Assembly: GCA_030621995.1 (NCBI GenBank)
Contig: JAUXGP010000021.1
Location: 1 to 12,274 of the forward strand
Direction of reading: 5' to 3'
Source of the DNA: Psychrilyobacter sp.
GTDB lineage: Bacteria; Fusobacteriota; Fusobacteriia; Fusobacteriales; Fusobacteriaceae
Length of the DNA stretch: 12,274 nt
Shown here in pieces: positions 1 to 5,557 of the stretch (position 1 is the first letter of the stretch; the number at the start of each line of letters is the position of its first letter). The position numbers and the translations under genes were made by a program. Under the pieces are notes generated by a model. The model made no database searches. It saw only the letters and a program-made list of their open reading frames with translations, and was not told where the DNA came from.

Positions 1-1
1 C

Positions 2-1204
2 AATATACTCTCCAATTCTTCTACTCTTAAAGAGGCAGAGATTGCAGCTATTATAGATAAAGCGACCTCCCATAGAGATCAAATATATGTTAATTTTAAG
101 TTTCCCGATAAAACTTATCAAAGTTTTGAAAAAATAAGCCTTCCCTATACTATCGATCTCAATCAGGTAGGAGAATACCACTTTATTAAGCTAAAAAAAA
201 ATAGATTTTTTTATTTGAATACCATGGTAAAGGCTCCCTCTGGGGAGGAAATATATATACAGCTGATCAGTGATCTAAATTCTTCCGATTCCCTTATAGA
301 TGCTCTGACATCCACCATGTTTTTAATCGATTTAGTCGGTTTTATTTTGTCCATTGTCACCGGTGTTATTTTTGCAAAAAAAACTTTAAAACCAATAAAT
401 TCCATAGCGGATACCGCTGAACTTATCAACCTGCATAATCTGAATAAACGAATTGAATCATCTAATCATGACGATGATATAGGAAGGCTGATCAAGGTTA
501 TAAATGATATGATGGAAAGGTTGGAACACTCTTTTGAAAATCAAACAAAATTTATTTCCGATGCTTCCCACGAGCTGAGAACTCCCCTTTCCATTATAAA
601 TGGATATGTGGATCTGCTCAATCAATGGGGTATCAATAATAAGGGGCTCACTGAGGAGGCACTTTCTTCTATAAAGGAGGAGGTTTTCAATATGACTGAT
701 CTTATGGAAAAACTTTTATTCATTGCACGGGAAGAAAATACCAGATATAACTTAAATTTAACAGGTGTAGGTGTTCCCAGCTTGCTCAAAAGAATTTATA
801 AGGAATTTAAGATGATCGATAAAAAACACGCTTATTCAATCCATAATATACCTGAATTTTATGGGTTTATTGATGAAAAACTAATTTTACAGGCAGTTCG
901 AGCTATCATAGAAAATTCTATAAAATATACACCTAAAAATAAACAGATAAGTATCTCTTGTGAAAGGGGAAAAAGTCATTTTAAAATCATAGTTTCGGAT
1001 AAAGGGATTGGGATTCCCAAGGAACATATCCCAAAATTATTTGGTAGATTCTACAGGGTAGATGAGGCTAGAACTAAGGATACAGGTGGAAATGGTTTAG
1101 GACTTTCCATTGTAAAAAGTATTGTAGATATGCATAATGGTCATATTTTTATAGACAGTGAGGTCAATGAGGGGACTACTGTAACTCTTAAACTTCCAAT
1201 ATAA
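2..1204 (+). CDS. Sensor histidine kinase, 5'-truncated by the window edge
   Basis: Membrane sensor kinase of a two-component system; it autophosphorylates a histidine and passes the phosphate to the regulator encoded 32 nt downstream. The frame is open from base 2 with no stop, so the true start lies outside the window; 400 residues are visible. They comprise part of an extracytoplasmic sensor domain (about 1-104), one transmembrane helix (about 105-125), a HAMP-like linker (126-175), the HisKA box SHELRTP with the phospho-acceptor His at visible residue 190 (base 569), and an HATPase domain with N box (IIENSIKYTP, Asn about 305), G1 (DKGIGIP, Asp about 333), an F-type motif (FGRFYR) and G2 (GNGLGLS). 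All catalytic motifs are intact. A TTG at 215 could be taken as a start, but it falls inside the sensor domain. The protein is clearly paralogous to the kinase at 8013-9395, including the end of the sensor domain (EEIYIQLISD versus KEIYLQIYSD). The signal sensed is unknown. Confidence 0.93.
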   Translation, partial: NILSNSSTLKEAEIAAIIDKATSHRDQIYVNFKFPDKTYQSFEKISLPYTIDLNQVGEYHFIKLKKNRFFYLNTMVKAPSGEEIYIQLISDLNSSDSLIDALTSTMFLIDLVGFILSIVTGVIFAKKTLKPINSIADTAELINLHNLNKRIESSNHDDDIGRLIKVINDMMERLEHSFENQTKFISDASHELRTPLSIINGYVDLLNQWGINNKGLTEEALSSIKEEVFNMTDLMEKLLFIAREENTRYNLNLTGVGVPSLLKRIYKEFKMIDKKHAYSIHNIPEFYGFIDEKLILQAVRAIIENSIKYTPKNKQISISCERGKSHFKIIVSDKGIGIPKEHIPKLFGRFYRVDEARTKDTGGNGLGLSIVKSIVDMHNGHIFIDSEVNEGTTVTLKLPI

Positions 1205-1236
1205 GTAAGATTACGTACAATAACCAGGGGGGATTT

Positions 1237-1905
1237 ATGTATAATATTTTAATAGTAGAAGACGAGACTAAGATAGCACGTTTAATGGAATTACACTTAA
1301 CATATGAAGGTTATAAGGTAGATGTAGCCTGCGATGGATTTGAAGCTTTAAACAAGATCAGGGAAAAAACATATGATGTAATTATCCTGGACTGGATGCT
1401 TCCCAAGGTAGAAGGTCCCAAGGTATGCCAGGAGATCAAGAAATTCTATCCTGAAACTATTGTTATCATGGTTACAGCCAAAGATGATCTTACAGATAAG
1501 ATTACTGGATTTGAATTTGGTGCTGATGATTATCTTACCAAACCATTTGAATCACTGGAACTCTCTGCCAGAATCAAGGCTCACCTTAGAAAAATTCATC
1601 GTCAGGATACAACAAATCAAATGACTGTAAAAGACCTTACTTTGGATCTTTCCAGGTTTGTAGCAATCAGAGGGGAGAGGGACATCAAGTTATCTAAAAC
1701 AGAGTTCGAACTTCTAAAATTCTTAATTGAAAATAAAGGTATAGTTTTGACTCGGAATAAGATCTTAGTCAATGTATGGGGGTATGACGGCAGTGACAGT
1801 ATCCTGGATGTATATATCAAATATCTGAGGGATAAGATCGACAAGGAGTTTCCTGTAAAATTGATTAAAACCATCAGAGGGATAGGGTTTACAATAGAGA
1901 AATAA
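1237..1905 (+). CDS. OmpR/PhoB-family response regulator
   Basis: DNA-binding transcription factor activated by phosphorylation, most probably by the kinase encoded just upstream. The 222 residues are the usual length. The receiver domain (about 1-120) has the acidic pair Glu8/Asp9, phospho-acceptor Asp52 (LDWMLPKVEG), Thr80 and Lys102 (LTKPF). The C-terminal winged-helix effector domain (about 126-222) shows the family pattern LSKTEFELLKFL, then an NVWGYD loop, a recognition-helix region VYIKYLRDKI and the terminal IRGIGF. The start is supported by a strong AGGGGGG Shine-Dalgarno sequence at 1226-1232. Kinase and regulator are co-directional with a 32-nt gap and no terminator between them, so they form one operon in the order kinase-regulator, the reverse of the second system in the window. 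Targets cannot be inferred. Confidence 0.95.
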   Translation: MYNILIVEDETKIARLMELHLTYEGYKVDVACDGFEALNKIREKTYDVIILDWMLPKVEGPKVCQEIKKFYPETIVIMVTAKDDLTDKITGFEFGADDYLTKPFESLELSARIKAHLRKIHRQDTTNQMTVKDLTLDLSRFVAIRGERDIKLSKTEFELLKFLIENKGIVLTRNKILVNVWGYDGSDSILDVYIKYLRDKIDKEFPVKLIKTIRGIGFTIEK

Positions 1906-1924
1906 AAAATTTAAATTATAACTA

Positions 1925-1954
1925 AAAAAGACCATTCAATTGAATGGTCTTTTT
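1925..1954. terminator. Palindromic bidirectional terminator
   Basis: A perfect 30-bp palindrome (arms 1925-1939 and 1940-1954) with a GACCATTC stem core flanked by an A-run on the left and a T-run on the right. Read from either strand it gives a stem followed by a U tract. It lies 20 bp after the regulator stop and between convergent transcription units, so it can end both the two-component operon (+) and the rpsB-tsf-pyrH-frr transcript (-). Confidence 0.85.
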
Positions 1955-1986
1955 GTTACTATATCCTGCTTCCATACCCTACCTCG

Positions 1987-2053
1987 GTTTCTCTTTGACA
2001 TCGTAATTTTCTTATAACTAGAAGAAAATTATGTACTCGTCAATCGAGAAAAC
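1987..2053. other. Long imperfect hairpin between convergent genes
   Basis: This part of the gap between the regulator terminator and the end of frr holds an imperfect dyad. The inner stem pairs TAATTTTCTT (2004-2013) with AAGAAAATTA (2022-2031) around an 8-nt loop. The outer arms GTTTCTCTTTGAC (1987-1999) and GTCAATCGAGAAAAC (2039-2053) pair with a small mismatch/bulge. No coding sequence is evident on either strand. On the - strand it would sit in the 3' untranslated region of frr, before the terminator. It may protect the mRNA 3' end; that role is inference. Confidence 0.5.
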
Positions 2054-2071
2054 ATAAGAAGGAGGAGTTAA
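2043..2071 (+). repeat. Inverted repeat flanking frr, stop-side copy
   Basis: A 29-bp sequence starting ATCGAGAAAACATAAG that is repeated in inverted orientation at 2647-2675 with 26 of 29 positions identical. This copy abuts the frr stop codon (2072-2074) exactly. After the 29 bp the similarity continues through CTAT with a one-base indel. In the frr mRNA it reads as a CTCCTCCTTCTT-containing segment, which resembles the anti-Shine-Dalgarno tail of 16S rRNA. Confidence 0.8.
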
Positions 2072-2629
2072 CTATACTGTTGTGATCTCTTTTTCTTTCT
2101 TCTTGAACATCTCTTCTACTGTCTTGATATAGTCATCTGTAAGTTTTTGAACATCAGTTTCAAATCCCTTTAACTCATCTTGAGTGATATCTCCATCTTT
2201 TTCAGCAGTTCTTAATTTATTGTTGATGTCTTTTCTCACAGCTCTAATTGCAATTTTTCCTGCTTCTGCTTCAGTTTTTGCCATCTTAGCATACTCTTTT
2301 CTTCTCTCAGCTGTTAAATCAGGTATAGATAATCTTACTACTTTACCATCATTATTAGGAGTCAGTCCTAAATTAGCTAAGTTGATTGCTTTTTCAATTG
2401 CAGGAATTACAGTCTTATCCCAAGGATCTATAACTAATAATCTTGCTTCTGGAGCCGATACATTTCCCACTTGATTTAACGGCATGTCACTCCCGTATTG
2501 AGATACTTTTACGTCAGCTAACATAGCTACGTTTGCTCTACCTGCTCTTATTGTAGAAAATCTATGCTTAGTTGAGTCGATAGCTTTTTCCATTCTTTCT
2601 TTAGTTTCTGTTATTAATATTTTTGACAT
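2072..2629 (-). CDS. frr: Ribosome recycling factor
   Basis: Cytoplasmic translation factor that, with EF-G, splits the post-termination ribosome so that subunits can be reused. I chose the start at 2629 (MSKILITETK), which gives 185 residues, the normal length, and has GGAGGG six bases upstream. An in-frame ATG at 2680 would add 17 residues with no family resemblance and weaker signals. Family features include the basic segment KHRFSTIRAGRANVAML near residues 20-36, the central domain around VIDPWDKTVIPAIEKAI and NDGKVVRLSIPDLTAERR, and the C-terminal helix rich in Lys and Glu (YIKTVEEMFKKKEKEI). It is the last gene of the rpsB-tsf-pyrH-frr cluster, 63 nt after pyrH with no terminator between them. 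It is enclosed by an imperfect inverted repeat (2043-2071 and 2647-2675), which is unusual. The stop is TAG, unlike most genes here. Confidence 0.96.
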   Translation of the reverse strand: MSKILITETKERMEKAIDSTKHRFSTIRAGRANVAMLADVKVSQYGSDMPLNQVGNVSAPEARLLVIDPWDKTVIPAIEKAINLANLGLTPNNDGKVVRLSIPDLTAERRKEYAKMAKTEAEAGKIAIRAVRKDINNKLRTAEKDGDITQDELKGFETDVQKLTDDYIKTVEEMFKKKEKEITTV

Positions 2630-2646
2630 TTTATTCCCTCCATAGT

Positions 2647-2675
2647 TTAACTCATCCTTCTTATGGTTGCTCGAT
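2647..2675 (-). repeat. Inverted repeat flanking frr, start-side copy
   Basis: The partner of 2043-2071, lying in the pyrH-frr gap 17 bp downstream of the pyrH stop and just upstream of the frr Shine-Dalgarno sequence. The three mismatches are spread through the repeat. In the mRNA the two copies could pair over about 26 bp and bring the 5' and 3' ends of the frr reading frame together. Confidence 0.8.
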
Positions 2676-2692
2676 AACAAGGAAAGAGTTGC

Positions 2693-3406
2693 TTATTTTG
2701 TTACTGTTGTTCCTATAACTTCTCCAAAAACTGCTTTCTTAATATTTCCATCCACCAATGAATCAAATACTAAGATTGGAAGATTATTATCCATACATAA
2801 TGAGATAGCAGCCGTATCCATAACCTTTAGACCTTGAGCTATAACTTCTGAATATGTAATTGTATCATATTTTTTTGCATCTGCATATTTAGCCGGGTCC
2901 TTGTCGAATATTCCGTCTACTTTAGTTCCTTTCATTACGATATCAGCATCGATTTCCATGGCTCTCAGGGCTGCTGCTGTATCTGTTGTAAAGTATGGAT
3001 TTCCTGTTCCTGCACCAAATATTACCACTCTTCCTTTTTCTAAGTGTCTCTGAGCTTTTCTCTTTATAAAAGGTTCTGCTACTTTAGGAATTTCTAATCC
3101 TGTCTGAACTCTTGTCTGAACTCCTAATTTTTCAATTGTATTTTGTAATGCAAGTGCATTGATTACTGTAGCTAACATACCCATGTGGTCGCCGGTTACC
3201 CTGTCTATTCCCTGCTCCTCACCGGATAGACCTCTAAAGATGTTTCCGCCACCAATAACAACTGCTACTTGTATTCCTAAATTAGCTAATTCAACTATTT
3301 GTTTAGAAAACATATTTATCATATGAGATGAAATCCCATATTCCTGCTCTCCCATCAAAGCCTCTCCACTTAATTTTAAAAGAACTCTTTTATATTTTGG
3401 TGTCAT
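2693..3406 (-). CDS. pyrH: UMP kinase
   Basis: Bacterial-type UMP kinase of the amino-acid-kinase fold, converting UMP and ATP to UDP and ADP in pyrimidine nucleotide synthesis; it acts in the cytoplasm as a hexamer. The 237-residue length is standard. Visible motifs are the N-terminal phosphate-binding KLSGEAL (11-17), [10 protein letters not shown] (50-59), TGDHMGML (71-78), [15 protein letters not shown] (131-145), [13 protein letters not shown] (159-171) and [19 protein letters not shown] (193-211). A GGAGGG Shine-Dalgarno sequence precedes the ATG. It follows tsf across an 80-nt gap that contains a strong terminator-like hairpin (3449-3480), so its level should be below that of rpsB-tsf unless there is a separate promoter; I do not see a convincing one in the remaining 42 nt. 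Confidence 0.97.
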   Translation of the reverse strand: MTPKYKRVLLKLSGEALMGEQEYGISSHMINMFSKQIVELANLGIQVAVVIGGGNIFRGLSGEEQGIDRVTGDHMGMLATVINALALQNTIEKLGVQTRVQTGLEIPKVAEPFIKRKAQRHLEKGRVVIFGAGTGNPYFTTDTAAALRAMEIDADIVMKGTKVDGIFDKDPAKYADAKKYDTITYSEVIAQGLKVMDTAAISLCMDNNLPILVFDSLVDGNIKKAVFGEVIGTTVTK

Positions 3407-3448
3407 ATTCCCTCCTGGATTTTAAAAGTATTTTTACTCTTTATGCCG

Positions 3449-3480
3449 AAAAAAAGGGGCATAACAAAAGTTATACCCCT
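3449..3480 (-). terminator. Intrinsic terminator between tsf and pyrH
   Basis: In the transcribed (-) strand an 11-bp stem, AGGGGTATAAC with GTTATGCCCCT including one G-U pair and a TTTT loop, is followed by seven T residues. This is a textbook rho-independent terminator placed inside a conserved gene cluster. It probably acts as a partial terminator that reduces pyrH-frr expression relative to rpsB-tsf. Confidence 0.85.
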
Positions 3481-3486
3481 AAAAGA

Positions 3487-3822
3487 TTATCCGTTAATTT
3501 GAGCTGCAACTTCTGCTGCGAAATCTTCAACTTTCTTTTCAATTCCATCTCCAACTTTGAATCTAGAGAATCCTTTTACTGTAATATCTCCTGCAAATTG
3601 CTCTACAGTTTCTTTATTTTCTGCTCTTACGTAAACTTGCTTAACTAAACAAGACTCTTCGTAGAACTTTCTTTCTTTACCTTTTAAGATGTTGTCAATT
3701 ATTTTCTCAGGTTTTCCTTCTTCTAATAATTGAACTCTTGCGATTTCCATCTCTTTCTTTAAATCTTCAGTAGTTACATCTTCAGGAGCTAAATAACCAG
3801 GATCCATAGCTGCTACATGCAT
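3487..3822 (-). CDS. tsf: Elongation factor Ts, C-terminal fragment downstream of an in-frame stop
   Basis: This frame encodes the C-terminal 111 residues of EF-Ts: the rest of the C-subdomain ([13 protein letters not shown] onward), the helical segment [20 protein letters not shown], and the C-terminal module ending [20 protein letters not shown], which matches the normal EF-Ts terminus. It lies in the same frame as the upstream part (3832-4371), separated only by TAA and three sense codons (Gly-Ile-Ala). Without the TAA the two parts give one 294-residue EF-Ts of normal length. The ATG at 3822 corresponds to an internal Met of the family (IAMHVAA) and by chance or selection has AAGGA six bases upstream, so reinitiation is possible. 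It could be a pseudogene half, a separately made subunit, or the product of stop readthrough. Confidence 0.8.
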   Translation of the reverse strand: MHVAAMDPGYLAPEDVTTEDLKKEMEIARVQLLEEGKPEKIIDNILKGKERKFYEESCLVKQVYVRAENKETVEQFAGDITVKGFSRFKVGDGIEKKVEDFAAEVAAQING

Positions 3823-3828
3823 AGCAAT

Positions 3829-3834
3829 TCCTTA
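3829..3834 (-). promoter_or_regulatory. In-frame UAA overlapping an internal Shine-Dalgarno-like site in tsf
   Basis: The stop codon TAA (3832-3834) and the next codon GGA spell TAAGGA, whose AAGGA lies six bases from the ATG at 3822. A terminating ribosome would therefore stop on top of a ribosome binding site, a geometry that favours translation reinitiation. One base change (T to A at the first stop position) would restore Lys, the residue expected here. Use of the site is inference. Confidence 0.5.
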
Positions 3835-4371
3835 AGCTTTAGTAACATTTTCTTCAGTAGCTTCACCGGTCATTTCGATGATAACTCCTAATTTTCCACC
3901 CATATGGTTATAAGTAGTTACGAAACCTTCAGCAGTAACTGACTCTAATCTTCTTAAGTTCATGTTTTCACCGATCTTAGCTATTAAGCTAGTTAATCTT
4001 ATTTCAATAGTTTCACCGTTCAAGTCTGCTGCTTTTAAAGCTTCTATTGTTGTAATTCCATTCTCTAAAGCCACTTTTACTGCGTCTTTTCCAAATTGAA
4101 CAAACTCGTCATTTTTAGTTACGAAATCTGTTTCCGCATTAAATTCTAATACTACTGCAGTTTTTGCATCTTCAGATATACCGTCAAAAATCATTCCTTC
4201 TGCTGCTATTCTTCCTGCTTTCTTAGCTGCTTTAGCCATTCCTTTTTCTCTTAGGTAATCGATTGCTGCTTCCATATTACCTTCTTTTTCAGTTAATGCT
4301 TTTTTACAGTCCATCATTCCTGCTGCTGTAATATCTCTTAATTCTTTTACCATTTTAGCTGTGATTTTCAT
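3832..4371 (-). CDS. tsf: Elongation factor Ts, N-terminal part ending at a premature in-frame stop
   Basis: EF-Ts is the nucleotide exchange factor that releases GDP from EF-Tu. These 179 residues hold the N-terminal UBA-like domain (about 1-55, with the family signature [16 protein letters not shown] at 11-26), the core N-subdomain with the EF-Tu-contacting TDFV motif (81-84, in [12 protein letters not shown]), and the start of the C-subdomain ([20 protein letters not shown]). The reading frame then meets TAA where a Lys codon is expected and would otherwise continue without a shift into the fragment at 3487-3822. The start has AGGAGG upstream and is the usual [12 protein letters not shown]. 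The product made from this segment alone lacks the C-terminal half of the core and should not be a normal exchange factor. Because tsf is essential or important in most bacteria, sequencing error, readthrough or functional splitting should be considered before calling it dead. Confidence 0.93.
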   Translation of the reverse strand: MKITAKMVKELRDITAAGMMDCKKALTEKEGNMEAAIDYLREKGMAKAAKKAGRIAAEGMIFDGISEDAKTAVVLEFNAETDFVTKNDEFVQFGKDAVKVALENGITTIEALKAADLNGETIEIRLTSLIAKIGENMNLRRLESVTAEGFVTTYNHMGGKLGVIIEMTGEATEENVTKA

Positions 4372-4448
4372 TTGAATCCTCCTAAAATTATATTTACAGT
4401 CTCAAAGTGACTTTTTTATTATTGTATATATACATATTAATACAAGAA

Positions 4449-4474
4449 GAATTGAGTACAAAAGTACTCAATTC
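4449..4474 (-). terminator. Hairpin between rpsB and tsf, possible attenuator
   Basis: A perfect 11-bp stem (GAATTGAGTAC with GTACTCAATTC) and a four-base TTTT loop in the transcript lie 15 bp after the rpsB stop. On the - strand the following bases are TTCTTGTATT, a poor U tract, so full termination is doubtful. It may lower tsf expression or protect the rpsB 3' end. The rest of the 118-bp gap is very AT-rich, includes the 12-base palindrome TGTATATATACA, and shows no convincing promoter. Confidence 0.6.
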
Positions 4475-4489
4475 CATTTATGTATTTAA

Positions 4490-5203
4490 TTACTTAGTTT
4501 CAGCTGGTGCTGCTTCCATACCTTTTCTACCTTCGATGATAGCGTTAGCCATGATAGTAGACATTAATGTCACTGATCTGATAGCGTCATCATTTGATGG
4601 GATTGGGAATGTGATAGGATCAGGATCAACGTTTGAGTCAACCATTGCGATTACAGGGATTCCTAATTTGTTAGCTTCTTCAACAGCTAAGAATTCTTTC
4701 TTAACGTCTACTACGAAGATTGCCTTAGGAGCTGCCGGCATATTCTTGATTCCACCTAAGTTCTTGTCTAATTTTACTAATTCTTTTCTTAACATAGAAG
4801 CTTCTTTCTTTGTGTAAGCTGCATCTAAAGTTCCATCTGCATCTAATGCTTCTAATTCTTTTAATCTAGCGATTCTAGTTTTGATTGTTTGGAAGTTAGT
4901 CATCATTCCACCTAACCATCTATTGTTTACATAAAACATTCCTGCTCTTTCAGCTTGTACTTTTACAGCTTCTTGAGCTTGCTTTTTAGTTCCAACGAAT
5001 AATACGTCTCCACCGTCAGCTGCTACGTCTCTGATTACGTTATATGCAACTTCGATCATCTTTAAAGATTTGTGTAAATCTAATACGTGGATTCCGTTTC
5101 TCTCTGTGAAGATATATTTCCCCATCTTTGGATTCCATCTCTTAGCTTGATGCCCGAAATGTGCTCCTGCTTCTAATAATTGTTTCATAGTTACTACTGC
5201 CAT
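4490..5203 (-). CDS. rpsB: 30S ribosomal protein S2
   Basis: Structural protein of the small ribosomal subunit, bound late in assembly and linked with S1 function. The 237 residues cover the whole family length: the N-terminal [20 protein letters not shown] (6-25), [12 protein letters not shown] (32-43), [14 protein letters not shown] (67-80), [15 protein letters not shown] (93-107), and the C-terminal signature region [20 protein letters not shown] (188-207). An AAGGAGG Shine-Dalgarno sequence precedes the ATG. It is the first gene of rpsB-tsf-pyrH-frr and has its own strong promoter (5324-5352) and a roughly 110-nt leader with nested stems, consistent with feedback control by S2. Sequence and length are unremarkable. 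Confidence 0.98.
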   Translation of the reverse strand: MAVVTMKQLLEAGAHFGHQAKRWNPKMGKYIFTERNGIHVLDLHKSLKMIEVAYNVIRDVAADGGDVLFVGTKKQAQEAVKVQAERAGMFYVNNRWLGGMMTNFQTIKTRIARLKELEALDADGTLDAAYTKKEASMLRKELVKLDKNLGGIKNMPAAPKAIFVVDVKKEFLAVEEANKLGIPVIAMVDSNVDPDPITFPIPSNDDAIRSVTLMSTIMANAIIEGRKGMEAAPAETK

Positions 5204-5247
5204 TTTTGTGTTCCTCCTTGAATATTTGTATTTGGTTTTTAAACTTC

Positions 5248-5307
5248 CGTTAAGCTCGAAACTAGGAGACCAATATAGATTGGCACCTTCCCTAGAAATA
5301 CCTAACG
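5248..5307 (-). promoter_or_regulatory. Structured rpsB leader, candidate S2 autoregulatory RNA
   Basis: Downstream of the rpsB promoter the transcript folds into three nested stems: outer CGTTAG with CTTAACG (one bulged base), middle CTAGG with CCTAG, and inner CCAAT with ATTGG closing a CTAT loop. An asymmetric internal loop (GAAGGTG opposite TCT) separates middle and inner stems. S2 is known to repress rpsB-tsf through the rpsB leader in Escherichia coli. I do not recognise this fold as a named leader family, so its binding by S2 is inference. Confidence 0.55.
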
Positions 5308-5323
5308 TGTTAAATAGCTACTA

Positions 5324-5352
5324 ATAATATCATTTTTGTAAGAAAAAGTCAA
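5324..5352 (-). promoter_or_regulatory. rpsB promoter
   Basis: On the - strand TTGACT (-35, 5347-5352) and TATTAT (-10, 5324-5329) are separated by exactly 17 bp, close to the sigma-70/sigma-A consensus. Transcription would start near 5317 and leave about 113 nt of leader before rpsB. It points away from the + strand gene at 5558. Confidence 0.8.
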
Positions 5353-5360
5353 TCTTTTTA

Positions 5361-5497
5361 CTGAACTTTCACTATGGTGCACGCATTTAAAACCAAGGAG
5401 TTAAATTCCAATATTTACAAGGTTTTAATCACCGCGAAACATCCGCTGTTAAATGAAACTACAGGAAGCAAGTCATGACCAATTATCTATTTGAATT
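5361..5497. other. Intergenic stretch with nested stems, unassigned
   Basis: This lies between the divergent rpsB and PfoR-like promoters and is not explained by either. GGTG (5376-5379) can pair with CACC (5430-5433), enclosing TTAAAACC (5387-5394) paired with GGTTTTAA (5421-5428). Farther right are GCG/CGC (5434-5436 with 5444-5446) and CTGT/ACAG short stems and a GTCATGAC palindrome (5472-5479). It does not match a riboswitch or small RNA class I can recall and carries no plausible reading frame. It may be a small RNA, an operator region or decayed sequence. Confidence 0.35.
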
Positions 5498-5528
5498 TTC
5501 ATAATTATAATGCTTATGATATAATTAT
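5498..5528 (+). promoter_or_regulatory. Promoter with overlapping dyad for the PfoR-like gene
   Basis: An extended -10 element TGATATAAT (5517-5525) has a weak -35 (TTCATA, 5498-5503) 16 bp upstream. The arms ATAATTATA (5501-5509) and TATAATTAT (5520-5528) form a perfect 9-bp inverted repeat across the spacer and -10, which could be an operator; its A/T-only composition weakens that reading. Confidence 0.55.
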
Positions 5529-5557
5529 TGTAGTAAAAAAATTAAAGGAGTAAAATT

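Noticed and set aside
215..220. TTG start for the first kinase
   Set aside because: The same frame is open to base 2 and encodes sensor-domain sequence alignable in pattern with the second kinase, so the start lies upstream of the window.
1955..1990. 17-codon frame on the - strand beginning near 1976
   Set aside because: Its weak initiation context and run through the terminator palindrome indicate chance.
2630..2680. Upstream ATG for frr adding 17 residues
   Set aside because: The extension is not typical of ribosome recycling factors, overlaps the inverted repeat, and the ATG at 2629 has a better Shine-Dalgarno sequence and gives the normal length.
3328..3648. Open frame on + antisense to pyrH/tsf
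   Set aside because: It has no ribosome binding site or family resemblance and lies opposite well-supported genes.
3820..3834. Programmed frameshift or selenocysteine recoding in tsf
   Set aside because: The two halves are in the same frame, so no frameshift is needed, and the stop is UAA, not the UGA used for selenocysteine.
4383..4448. Separate promoter for tsf
   Set aside because: A TTGTAT sequence is present but no acceptable -10 lies 16-18 bp downstream of it.
4407..4817. Open frame on + antisense to rpsB
   Set aside because: It is a shadow of the S2 gene with no initiation signal.
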